DNA of 64,000 nucleotides from Brachypterus glaber (Eukaryota > Arthropoda > Insecta > Coleoptera > Kateretidae), in the NCBI GenBank assembly GCA_958510825.1, contig OY294046.1, positions 496,001 through 560,000 of the forward strand. The letters run 5' to 3'. Of this stretch, positions 47,801-60,985 are shown piece by piece (the first letter of the stretch is position 1; every line of letters begins with the position of its first letter). Under the pieces are notes generated by a model, which saw only the letters and a program-made list of their open reading frames with translations, did no database searches and was not told the DNA's origin. The position numbers and the translations under genes were made by a program.

Positions 47801-50800
47801 TGGTCAAAGATTTTGACTTTTCGGCGAAGATTTCAATACATCGGCACACTTAGTAGCACTAAGTGCCGATGTAAAATAGCGTCCGTCTGTCTGCAAACTC
47901 GATAACTCTACGATATCTTTTTTAGATATCGACAAGCGGTTTTTTGCATACTGTTTTTTATCATATTTCGAAGAGCTGATTAGATTTTGGGGGTAAACGA
48001 TCAGGGGAAGGGGGTAAGAATGGGGTAAAACTCCTATTTTTAGCGTTTTTTAGTTATAATTAAATTTATTACTATTGGATCTTATCAATATTTAAAAACG
48101 TGGTCAAAATGTGATTTTTTGGCGATGGTTCCAATGCATCGGCCCTCTTAGTAGTGTTAATTTGCTAATAATACAAATTGTACAAAAAATCTTGTCACAA
48201 ACTTACAAAATGTGTTTTTTCAGGTCCTGCCCAGTTGTATCACATCAGAATGGCTGAGTATATCAACAGAAATTTACAAAAAATGCGGATACGAAAAATC
48301 GTTGGAATTATTTACGGACGTTTTAATACTTCTATGCCAAGTGGTTCAAAGTCAGAGCCCTGAAGATGAGTTATTTATATCCATCAGTGCGGCTTTAAAA
48401 TATTGTTTAACTCATTATGGAATGACACTTCAGGTACGACAAGTTTTTGTTGATTTTTTTTAAACGTTGTCACGCATTTTAAATTTAATGTCCTGTCACA
48501 GCTGTGCACAGTTGTCCCCGAGCTCGCTTGGGTTAAAAAAAATTCGAACCAAAAGTTAAGGTTGGATCCTTGTAGTAATCGGTTTGAAGAAAATATATCC
48601 ACCAACAGCCAATTCCAGAAAATTCGCTTTTGGCAGATAATGGTAACTCTTCTTTGAAGAGGTACATCTTTTACACCAATGATAATAAAAACCTGTTCAA
48701 GTGTATTTAGTTAGTATTTTTGACGCAGATTCCAAATATCTTTTCAAAAGTAAGCTATCTATTTTTGTTACGGAGAAAAACATAAATAAAAAAATGGAAA
48801 ATTGAAATTTAGGGTACTTTTAAGCATTTACTTTTATTTAATTTTAGTAAATATATGACTCTAAAGTATAAATGAAGAAAATCTGTTTCTTTAACTTAAT
48901 AAAAATGCTAATTAGAACTTAATTTATTAACCATTTTAAATTTGGGAACCTTTAGAAAAATCGATTGATTTTGATTATATTTTATTTTGTTGAGTAGTGT
49001 GAAAATTGCAATCCTTCAAAGTTTGACTTATTAAATCATTTTATGGAATAAGTAAATCAGTGGTTATAAAACGGTTTAGAACATTGAATATAGTTCCTCC
49101 ATCCGGCGGCGGTTCTAGGGAACCACGGCACTATGATACCAAATGTGTACTTGTTTGGGAATGATGCGAAACTCTCAACAAAATGAGGGTGCTAGGACAC
49201 GACGGTGTTGAAGACAATGAGGCCGCAGACTCTCGTGCTAGAGAAGGGGCATGCACTCAATTTACTGGCCCTAAACCTTTAACAAAAGCCACCTGGTAAA
49301 GTCTACCAAAAAATGGGAAGCCAAAATCATAGTTCGATATTGTAAAGACCAAAACTTAAGACAGGCCAAAATATTTATAAAATATGAACCTGAAAAACAA
49401 GAAAAGTGAACTCAGCATTCCGGAAATAAAAACCAGTCATTGCCCTAAGATAACGCTTAAAAATTGACACCTGCTGTATATGCTCAGAAGCACCAGAAAA
49501 GGCCGAACACATTATCTGCTTTTGCAAAGTCATTGTTTGCAAAAAGCTGAAGGACTAAAAAGTCTTCTCCATCCTGCTTATTCAGAGAGTTACCTGATGT
49601 AAAATATAACTTACAAGTCTGGGTATATTGCTTGGATTTGTAATAATTATATTAAAAAAATAAAAAATACCGACAATAAAACGATTTTTTTTAAATAAAA
49701 TTATTATGCTTTAATTTGCAAAAACTACTGTGCCAAACAAAATATATTATTATTTTATAAGATGTTAAAATATAAAACATAATAACTAACGTTAAATTAT
49801 ATTTAATAAAAAATGGAAAAAAATAAATTTAAATTAAAATAAAATATTTAATCTTATTGCAATACATGTATTAATAAATAAAAAAAACTTTAGACAATAG
49901 TCTATGCTGGCTACACATATTTTAAATCATTACTTAAAACAAAGATGGGGTTATCAGAGTTTTATATAAATAAAACTTAACTTATTGAGAACCACTGCTT
50001 TAAAAAAGGACACTACCCAACAGACCGTAATTTCATCAATGATACTGTAAAAATAGCAGTTACTTTTTCAGGTTCTTAAGTTCAGAAAAAAATAATATTT
50101 TTAACTGCAAGTAGCGTATATATTTAGTTAAAAACATGAAATTTATTCAGGTTTAGTCGAAAGTATTATATTTGCTAAAATGTAATAAATAAAAATGCTT
50201 AAAAGTGTCCTAAATTTCAATTTTACATTTTTTTAAGAACGTTTTTCTCTGTAAACAAAAATGATAGCTTAATTTTGAAAAGATATTTAAAATCTGCGTC
50301 AAAAATACTAACTAAATACACTTGAACAGTTTTCTATTATCATTGGTGTAAAAGATGTACCTCTTCAAAGAAGAGTTACCATTATCTGCCAAAAGCGAAT
50401 TTTCTGGATTTGGCTGTTGGTGGATATATTATCTCCAAACCGATTACTACAAGGATCCAACCTTAACTTTTGGTTCGAATTTTTTTTAACCCAAGGGTTC
50501 TCGGGGACTACTGTGTGTGGCACTAGGATATAATTCAGAGTTATAAAGTGTGAGACACCATTTGAAAGAAAATTCTTATATTTTTACTGATCTGCCCTGC
50601 TAATCAAGAAAGTTGTATCTTCATTTTTGCTTCCCCATTTTGAAAATTTTTAAAATTTTGGGAAAGCCTTGTATTTGTGCAAAAATTTTAATTTTTTTGC
50701 GTATTTTTGCGTTTTGTGTCGATATAAATCAACTTTGAGCAAAAAAAATTGTCGGTCGGTCATCCGGGAAATTTTATGTGCGCGGTAACTTAAGAACTCC

Positions 50801-51880
50801 TTAAGCTATAGACTTGAAATTTGGCATACAGGTATGTTACCAAAAGTTCTCGCTCGAAATTGGTTTTGGGGAACATTGTTGTGACTTCAATTAAAAATTG
50901 TATAGGGGTTTTAAGGTTGCTGAAATTGAATCTGATGCATTTTTAAGGGGGTAAATATTTTTAGTATTTTCGTCAAAATTGATATATAGGGGTTTTTGGG
51001 GTCGACGAATCTGAATCTGATATTCTTATTCTAATTTTAACCCCTGAGGGTCGGGGGTAGTTTTCAGGAAATTGTTATATTGGGGTTTTTGAGGTTGCTT
51101 AATAGATTGCTTTATAGATTTAGTGTCCTTAGGGTGCACCCCCTGAGGGGTGGGGGGTAGTTTTCGTGAAAATTTTTATATTGAGGGTTTTTGAGGTTGC
51201 TGAAAGTATATCTGATAATAAGAAATTCTAACTCCACCCTCTGGGGGTGGGGAGTACTTTTCTTGAAAATTGACATATTGGGATTTTTGAGGTCGCTGAA
51301 ATAAAGAAATACAATGGTCTGTTGCTTCAAAATCGCACAGTAAATATTTTCAAAACAGATTCGAATATTGGATGTGCGAATATACTGCGTAGTTTATTTT
51401 TATAAAACATAACTATATTCTATACACAAAAATATACTATTCAAACCTGTTGTAAAAATATATACTGTGTGATTTTTAATTTACATCCTTGCTTGAAAAA
51501 ACAGACCATAAGAAGTTAAAACTCAAATTGTCAGATAACACCTTCTTTCTTAGACGGCAATATTTTAGGCTTATTATAATAAAAACCCTTAAAAAATTAC
51601 ATATCGTCCTCAATTGAAACTCCCAGTTTTATTTTTATTTTAGAAAATTACGGAAGTTTTTGGCCAAACAGATGTTGAAATATGTATAGCCAAAAATGTA
51701 TGTAGACTACTTAGAAAATTACCAGAGGAGAAAAAACTGCAAGAAGGACTGACCCTTGTGAACATCATTACAGAGAGATCATTGAAAACTTTAGCAAATG
51801 ATAAGGAGTTTGTCTGTCTGTTGGTATCCATTGAAAACAGTCAAATTTGTCAAGTTATTGCCCAACGAATGACAAGTTAG
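35865..51880 (+). CDS. Large helical protein, unidentified; possibly FIRRM/DUF4487-like
   Basis: Exons: 35,865-35,958, 37,450-38,030, 39,760-40,023, 41,454-41,675, 42,527-42,723, 43,724-43,937, 44,943-45,191, 45,950-46,133, 46,880-47,022, 48,224-48,433, 51,644-51,880. All phases agree, giving 864 residues. The protein is Leu/Ile/Lys-rich with many short helices and no signal peptide or catalytic motif, so it looks like a helical-repeat scaffold. Exon 2 could end earlier at CAG/GTAATG (37,874). I favour 38,030 because the frame stays open and protein-like (IDILYQVYRSICRAG, YTRNWSNNNILVMTF). That Trp-containing stretch and the total length recall FIRRM (C1orf112), a FIGNL1 partner in recombination, but this is a weak resemblance from memory. 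It shares a divergent promoter with NHEJ1. Its introns hold most of the repeat families described here. Confidence 0.7.
36793..37408 (+). mobile_element. Family F2 element in intron 1
   Basis: This copy has a shortened start (palindrome lost after CTACTAAG), only a few CTGT units, and the standard CATCTAGTT end 41 bp before exon 2. Confidence 0.8.
38056..38340. mobile_element. Fragment of the 12,355 MITE family, internally duplicated
   Basis: A 119-bp block (AGGGTTTAATTTAAACTATG … CATATATTTGATATTTTC) occurs twice in tandem and matches the end of the MITE at 12,353-12,903 (GAACAAGTTGAGATATAGAC). It lies just after exon 2 of the helical-protein gene. Confidence 0.65.
38761..39730 (+). mobile_element. 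Three F1 units in tandem, 29 bp before exon 3
   Basis: Units at about 38,761-39,057 (start truncated), 39,058-39,391 and 39,392-39,730 follow each other head to tail with a period near 334 bp. The first two end TATTGAAT where they join the next unit; the last ends ATTGGATAAA. The sense orientation matches the gene, and exon 3 starts at 39,760. Confidence 0.9.
40120..40636 (+). mobile_element. Family B repeat, copy 1
   Basis: It runs from GCACGACCAAGACTAAAACC to GGACTAAACTTGGCCAGTTTAGTCCC and CTTGGTATATAAATAACTATT. The terminal hairpin (GGACTAAAC … GTTTAGTCC) precedes the AT-rich end. It is non-coding. Copy 2 is at 46,219-46,770. Confidence 0.75.
41190..41352. mobile_element. Fold-back element ending in ATAAATAACTATT
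   Basis: The arms ACGGGCAAAAAGTTAAATTTC and GACTTTTTGCCCTTGT pair across a GC-rich centre with GGGCCGGCCC and CGCCCGGCCC. The right end reads TTGTATTATAAATAACTATT, like families F1 and B. Confidence 0.7.
41801..42340 (+). mobile_element. Family F2 element, intron 4
   Basis: This is an F2 copy that lacks the initial palindrome and an internal ~80-bp block (the GGGGGTAAACG region). It ends CATCTAGTT. Confidence 0.75.
42880..43470 (+). mobile_element. Family F2 element, intron 5, 3'-truncated
   Basis: The complete starting palindrome (TTACATCGGCACTTAGTGC…GTGCCGATGTA) and tract are present. The copy stops at TTTTAAAGATACA, losing the last ~150 bp. A GC-richer unexplained stretch follows (43,480-43,680). 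Confidence 0.75.
44040..44228 (-). mobile_element. Family R4 hairpin end
   Basis: This is a reverse-orientation fragment of R4: the hairpin (ACCAAGGTAGAGAAGAC / ATCTTCTCTACCGTGG), then TTTTTTCACTACTAGCAC and the adjoining AT-rich part. Confidence 0.7.
44434..44922. mobile_element. GTTCAAGTATTACG-type MITE, split by a hAT MITE
   Basis: The left end GGGGAACACTCAAGTATTAC and right end GTAATACTTGAACGTTCCC are inverted, as in the 15,719-16,237 element. Inside, ACACGTCATACCCCG…CGCGTTATTAAAG has an inverted partner before the right end, so most of the element can fold back. A hAT MITE (44,456-44,705) sits in the left arm. Confidence 0.75.
44448..44713 (-). mobile_element. hAT-type MITE, copy 2, nested
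   Basis: The element is 44,456-44,705, reverse orientation relative to the 9,844 copy. It is flanked by AGTATTAC at 44,448-44,455 and 44,706-44,713, an exact 8-bp target duplication. The right terminus has lost a few bases. Confidence 0.85.
45640..45860. mobile_element. TAACGTTA-rich short element, copy 2
   Basis: It runs from about GGTAGAAATTTCCTAGTTGG to AAATTTCTACTAGGGTA and is packed with CTAACGTTAG, AACGTTAT and CTAACATTAG words. Its ends match those of the 16,238-16,445 element. Confidence 0.65.
46219..46770 (+). mobile_element. Family B repeat, copy 2
   Basis: This is very similar to 40,120-40,636 through its body. Near the end the hairpin is doubled: GGACTAAACGTGGCTGTTTT and then GGGACTAAAACAGCCAGTTT. 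The tip reads TTGGTATATAAAAAG. A 64-codon frame inside is not intact in copy 1. Confidence 0.75.
47052..48155. mobile_element. Cluster of F2 elements, head to head
   Basis: A plus-strand F2 start fragment (47,052-47,169) meets a full reverse copy (47,170-47,874), which is followed by a more diverged plus-strand fragment (about 47,878-48,155). All lie in intron 9. The full copy keeps both ends and only a few CAGA units. Confidence 0.75.
48498..50522. mobile_element. ~2-kb transposon with ~300-bp inverted repeats
   Basis: The left arm starts near GCACAGTTGTCCCCGAG and includes GGTTAAAAAAAATTCGAACC and AAGTTAAGGTTGGATCC; the right arm repeats these inverted, ending GGGGACTACTGTGTG. Arms are about 300 bp. 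The element fills most of the last intron of the helical-protein gene. It holds no transposase that I can see, only a retroelement relic. Confidence 0.75.
49090..49640 (+). pseudogene. Relic of a non-LTR retrotransposon C-terminus
   Basis: A short frame reads CCICSEAPEKAEHIICFCK, the Cys/His pattern found after the RNase H domain of jockey-type elements in insects (CxFC…ETAEHILCxC). Upstream, in shifted frames, are pieces such as RQAKIFI and TSHCP that also fit this region. Stops and frameshifts throughout show it is dead. Confidence 0.6.
50523..51643. repeat. Intronic stretch with ~105-bp tandem repeat
   Basis: Within 50,890-51,310, four diverged units share ATTGGGGTTTTTGAGGTTGC and CCCCTGAGGGTGGGGGGTAG. 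The rest of the stretch is AT-rich sequence of the last intron without other features. Confidence 0.6.
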
Positions 51881-51980
51881 GTAATTATAAAAGTTTTCTA
51901 CAACCATCAATACCTTTCACTTTCACATTATTTTCTTTTTGAACGCGGTAAAATTTCCAATTCCAATAATGGCATTTTTC

Positions 51981-52232
51981 CAACGAACTAATAACTCTTC
52001 TCTCTAGAATAGGCATTTCATTCGTTAAAACTGACAAAAACGTCGGCAACATATACATTTGTCTGTCTTACTCGCACATCTTTGTTCTAACAGAGACAAC
52101 AATACCAGTTACTGGTAATTGTTATTGTTCAGGCCTGAATATACCTACTATTTGTTTACAAACAAACCGAGATGTTGGCGATACTTTATTTTAACGGTAT
52201 GCGTATTCTAGAAAGAAGAGTTATTAGTTTGG
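51981..52232 (-). mobile_element. hAT-type MITE, copy 3
   Basis: It runs from CAACGAACTAATAACTCTTC to AAGAGTTATTAGTTTGG, reverse relative to the first copy. The right tip is altered and I find no clean 8-bp duplication. Confidence 0.75.
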
Positions 52233-53681
52233 ACTTTGGAAAATGCAACGATTTTCCATAGGATAGTTTGCCAGCTCAATCTAATAGAATTTTCGGCCTA
52301 CGCAAAACCGTCTCACTCTGTAGTGAAGTTTGCGCAGACGCCAACTTATAAAAAAAATATCTTTGAAATTTTTAAAAAATTTGAACAGTTCCACGTTAAA
52401 ATTTAACATCACAAAATAAAAAAATATATAAATATTCACGATTCACTTAAAACTTTACGATTTAAGTAATATTTTCACAAAAAAAAACATAAAATAAATC
52501 AAGTCCTGTGCATATCTACGATAGCAAGGCTGATGCAGGAATAAATCCGCCTAAGCGGCCACATCCGTCTCTTACAAAGAACACGCTGCGACTGCGGTAA
52601 AATCTCAGTTTGTATGAAATTGACTTTTAGTTTTTTTTTCTATAAATGGCAACACTGAATTTGTAGAATAAATTTTCAGTTGGTAGCAGATGTCAAAGAA
52701 AAAAAGTTAGGTTATGTCACTTTGACAACAAGTGTTGTCAACTGAAAAATTGTACATGTTGCCATTTCACGAAAAATAAAATATTTTGCGAAGAGTGTTT
52801 AAGCTCAACTGCTTCGTAATTTCGGGAACACTCATCGCAATAAATTAATACAATTGCTTCGTATTTTTAAGGATGCATCTCACATAAACTCTTCAAACTG
52901 CTGAAGAAATTTAGTAAAATTGCTTCGCAATTCCGGGGATACTTGAATTAATACAGTTGCTACGTATTTTTCAGGGTACTTGACACATACACTATTCAAG
53001 TTCTGTTAGAGGAAAATCTGGAAAAACTGCTTCGTTAAGGATACTTTTCACATAAACTCTTCGCAGTATGTTGGAGACAAAAAAAAACTCAATATTATAA
53101 CTTTTTCTGCAGCTGCTGCAGTATATTTTTTGTGGCTCAGGACTACCCCTATTTCCATGGAAACGTCGCGATATCGGACCACCCTTACCAGGCCTACTCT
53201 GGACCAGAAGCCAGTTAAAACGAAGAAAATTATTATTATTTTATTTATTTATTATTATTTTTTTATTATTATTTAAGTGAAGGACGCCTTAACAAGGCGT
53301 CCAGGCCGCGCTACTGGACCATCTAGTTGGCTTTGATATAGCCCACTAGGGTCTGACAACGCTGGTACGTCAACATAAGGAAAAAATTACTAAAAATAAT
53401 ACTAACAATTTTTTATTTTCAGTTTGACAGTTGTATATTTTGAGGCTTGACATTTGATTATAAAGTGGTAAAATATATAAAAAATGTGGATGTAACTATA
53501 AAAATGTTATTGTTTCAGTTTTGCTTTTAAATATCCTAGTGCTAAATATAACATTTCTTAAAAAACAACACGAAACTACTCCAAGTGCAAAATTAAGCTG
53601 CCTGAATTAAAGAAGATACTGTGGTTTCATGTATGGCAATAAAATATTAAATGAAGTTAGATTTTATAATATATTATTATA
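52233..53681. other. Gene-free stretch with short direct repeats
   Basis: No gene is supported. Between 52,790 and 53,060 the phrase CACATAAACTCTTC and an ATTGCTTCGTATTTTTAAGG-like phrase recur several times. A hairpin AGGACGCCTTAACAAGGCGTCC lies at 53,281-53,303. The GC-richer block at 53,100-53,370 could be a retroelement fragment, but I cannot assign it. Confidence 0.45.
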
Positions 53682-54394
53682 TTACATCGGCACTTAGTGC
53701 TACTAAGAGTGCCCTTGTATTGAAATCTTCACCGAAAAGTCAAAATCTTTGACCACCTTTTTTTTTTTCACATTTCTCGACGTTTTAGACCATTCTGAGT
53801 CGAAATCAGTAAAAAAAAATTTTGTGTCCGTCTGTCTGTCTGTCTGCCTGGGTGTAAACTCTCTAACTCCATTTCTACATGAGATATCGACTTGCGGTTT
53901 TTTGCATATTGTTTCTTATGGTATTCCGAAGAGCTGATTAGATTTTAGGGGTTAACGATTGGGGGTAAGGGGGTAAAAATAGGGTAAAACTCATATTTTT
54001 AGCGTTTTTTGTTTATAATTAAGGCAATTATTATTGTATTTGGTTAATTTTGCACTTATATAAAAGATAATTTTAAATTGGTCAAAAAATGTTATAAACA
54101 ACGTTTTCCTAAAACGCATTGTTTTCGAGATATTGGCGTTTAAAGCAGTAAAAGGTTTTTTTTAGCATATCTCACATATTTATAACCCGATTTCATAAAA
54201 TTATATTTTAAATAAAAGCTCTTTTTAAGCCCTATAAAAAATGTTATATATAGTGTTTTGCTAGAATATAATGTTTTAAAGATACAGAATTTAAAATCAA
54301 ACAAAACACCTAGTTTGAAATTTGCAAACTAGATGGCTCTAGTGTACAATAGTGCCGATGTTTTGACAGGGTGCTTGCAACGTTTCATCTAGTT
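53682..54394 (+). mobile_element. Family F2 element, complete copy
   Basis: From TTACATCGGCACTTAGTGC to CATCTAGTT, with a short CTGT tract and all internal blocks, this is the best intact reference copy (713 bp) in the window. Confidence 0.85.
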
Positions 54395-54948
54395 AGTAAT
54401 TAGTTTTATTGGAGGGAAAAAATTGGAGGGAGAAAAAAAATTTGTGGATTTTTTAAATTTGATAGAATTTGTGGCATGTTACTTACTGCCCCCACACTCT
54501 TGGGTTCACCACTTTTTATACCCACTGCAAAGACCTGTAAATGTTTATAAAAATCGTTTTATTTATTTTTCCCTTTACATCTCAATAACAATATATAAAA
54601 TTTAAATGTTTGTATTAAATTTAAATGTTTATAATAATATAATAACAAATATTTTGGCATAAAGATGATTTTTTTCACAAACGTTATGAAAATCTCATTT
54701 TCATTTTAGTTACATATTTTAAGAATGTCACATGTTACCCCTTCCCTCCTGAGATAAAATTTATAGTAATTTATCAGTTTAACTGTGTTTTTTATGTTTG
54801 ATATGCTTAAAAAATAATAAAAAAGATAAAAATTGAAAATTCGATTTTTTTTGTTCGTTTTTGTTTCTATACTGAATTAAATTTACAAAATTATATACAT
54901 AAGAAAATCTATAAAAGTATTTTGGATTAAAATAGCAAGTCTTAAATG
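54395..54948. other. Gene-free stretch
   Basis: No gene or repeat is recognised; the sequence is AT-rich. Confidence 0.4.
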
Positions 54949-55740
54949 AAGGGGTCAGGGGAAAAACGATCATAGTCCATTTTTGTCGAAAATTCGTTAT
55001 ATACACCATCTTGTAGTTCGCGACCCAAGCTTTCAGGTGACTATGTCGGTTTTAAACAAAAACAATTACAGTCGCTGTAACGAATTTAAATAGAAACGAT
55101 ATACAGCGTAAGAACGGTCAGAGTCCGAGCGATACCATAAAAAACAATTAAAGTCCATAGTTTCGCATCGGTAACTAAGCAAACGTATTTTTGATTGTAA
55201 ATGGCGTTAAGCAGGTAGTTTAATTTGTGGAGTGGCAGTTTGTAAAAAATATGGAATTTAGTGAGGAAAATGAGGATGAAGGCCCTAGTACCAATATTTT
55301 TAAACCGAAGAAAAGACCTACAAGTGGACGTATTACGGATGTTTCGAAGAAACTTAAAGTAAAAGGTTACGTTACCGGGCTTAGACTAAGAATTAAGTTT
55401 TGTTTTTTAAATAAAAATGTGGAAAACTACGACTTTGTTTATGATTTTGCACACTTACTGCACTAAGCCTGTAAAAAAACGATCAGAGTCCTGGACTGTG
55501 ATCGATTTTATAAAGTCATATGTGTAGTTCTGTTGCATCTTTCGCTTTGAACCTCAAAGGTAATGTTAAAAACCTTGGTAGGTAATATTATTTTGCTGTG
55601 AAATAAGTATGTGACGAGATGAAACAATAATTGACGTTACTTTGCAACTGTAATCAAACAATATGAGTCTGTAAACCTTAATTTCGCTAGTCTGTGAAAA
55701 GTAGTTTTTGTGACTCTGATCGTTTTTCCCCTGACCCCTT
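54949..55740 (+). mobile_element. 792-bp DNA transposon remnant with a small ORF
   Basis: The ends are exact complements: AAGGGGTCAGGGGAAAAACG and CGTTTTTCCCCTGACCCCTT; the following GATCATAGTCC / GGACTCTGATC-like subterminal word recurs inside (GGTCAGAGTCC, GATCAGAGTCC). It contains a 72-codon open frame (55,251-55,466). Confidence 0.75.
55251..55466 (+). CDS. Small acidic/basic ORF inside the transposon
   Basis: This is a 72-residue frame starting MEFSEENEDEGPSTNIFKPK, with a Lys-rich nuclear-signal-like stretch (KKRPTSGR, KKLKVKG). The start has an A-rich context. The first ~50 residues look like a genuine protein N-terminus; the remainder may be intron read-through, since a GT follows AAAG near 55,364. 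It may be the first exon of a transposon protein whose rest was deleted. I cannot name the family. Confidence 0.45.
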   Translation: MEFSEENEDEGPSTNIFKPKKRPTSGRITDVSKKLKVKGYVTGLRLRIKFCFLNKNVENYDFVYDFAHLLH

Positions 55741-55919
55741 TTCTTTATCATTTAATGAAAAAGAAAATATAAAGTCAAAATTGTGACATCCAAGAGGGAA
55801 AGGGTTAACAAAAAATATATACATATTTTCATTTTCTCAAAATTATTTTTGTTGTAAAAATTAGCTGTTTGTAGAAAAAAATCTTGTGCGCACCACGTGC
55901 AAAAATGCAATTTCTAAAC

Positions 55920-59351
<3,432 letters not shown>

Positions 59352-60985
59352 TTTTTTTGAATTTGTGCAGCTGGATTTGAAATTTTATAACCTCAAATTT
59401 GTGATGAAAATATGTAAAATCACTCGCGTGCAAGGACACAGAAGTCGGTGTTTTTTTTAAATTTGATTTAATTTGCAATTTTTAGCTTTATTAATGATAA
59501 CAGTGATTTTTTATCATTGTTTTACAAATTAAAGTTCAATTTTTATAAAAAGTACGTCGGTTCTTATTCCATCTGTCATTATTAGGGTCACCAGGTTTCC
59601 AAATTTTACCTAAGCCGGTCGTCTCTCGAATCTCAAGAGAAACAAGGTTTTATTTCGCCCTAGTCAAAACGAAACAAAACCAGGTTTCATTTCGCCCTAG
59701 TCAAAACGAAACCTTATTAAAACTATTACATAAAAGAAATATGATTATTTTTAAAGACTAAATGGCGAATTATTGATCAAACGCCAATGGTGAATGAATT
59801 TTAATCAGGCCAGTAACTGGGGGGGGGGGTGCTGAGCACCCTCTGGCATGATTTTGAACACCCCCCTGGGAAATAAGCTACTTGGGAAAATTTTTTTTTA
59901 GTCATCAAAAAAATGCTTCGGAGCATCATTGAAAATATAAAAAAAATCTGACAAGGAGTGCTCAGCACTGGATTTTTTTCCAGTTACTGGCCTGTGTTTA
60001 ATTTAAACAAAGAACTTTTACCTCAAGAAGTAATTTCAGACCAATGTTTATGAAGGTGTCATCTTTTTGTTTGTTTATTTACTAACAGAAACGCGATACA
60101 GCTTTGTGGTGTAAAATGTAGATGTCGCTAGTCGACTTTCAGGCTACCTAGCAGCGATCTTGCGTAGTCTCCACCTTATCATGAATTCAAATCATTATGT
60201 ATACTTAAATTAAAAATGTACAAAACTTTATTGTGTATACTATAATTATGTTTAATAATATAGTATATTTAAATCTATTAAAATTATAATATAATAGTTT
60301 ATAAACTACTAGTTCATATAAAACTCATACAGAACTAATGTTTCTTAAAATTTACAATAACATATCCAAAGTATATGTTTCCAATCGGCAACACTGTACC
60401 CCTGTCAGTCATTTTACGACATTAGACTGTGAGTTTACACATTCTATCTCTCTCTTTACGCGTACTAAGTGTAAACAATAGTTACTCCCCACAAGCCCCT
60501 CAGTGTAGTTGGTTCACGCTTCAAACAAAGCATACGGTAGATTTCATCATGTTCCTTCTTGAGGTAAAAGTTCTTTGAATTTAAACGACCTGTAGCCCTA
60601 TTCATATCGTAAGGCCATTTTCTTAATCTCGGTATATTTTAACCATTAAAAAACGTCATCAGAATCTGTCTTATTTACTTTTTTTACTTGAAGTTCCGAT
60701 GTTTTTACAAAAAATATATTTAAATATAACAAAATTGTATTGAATTTAATTATAAATACACTTTACTATAGACAAACTGCAATTTTTAATCAATTTTTAC
60801 CGTGACAAGCACACAAAGTGACTCACAACTGATAACCGACATACGTAACATTAGTTATCTCTTTCTACCTTAAGGATTTGTTATACTCCGATCCTTTTTT
60901 GTTTAAAATATGCACCCCTACTTATTATTTGTTAGTTGTCGTTAAAGAATAGTTGGGTGTAACTTTTTCATCTTGTGATGTAGCG
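59352..60985. other. Intergenic region between Fdh and the discoidin gene
   Basis: This divergent intergenic region must contain both promoters. It holds the MITE at 59,806-59,994 and, at about 59,645-59,712, a direct repeat of TTTCGCCCTAGTCAAAACGA. No further gene is supported. Confidence 0.5.
59806..59994. mobile_element. 189-bp inverted-repeat MITE
   Basis: The ends CAGGCCAGTAACTGG and CCAGTTACTGGCCTG are complementary. A second inverted word, GTGCTGAGCACC / GTGCTCAGCACT, lies just inside. It contains a run of ten or more Gs and encodes nothing. Confidence 0.75.
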
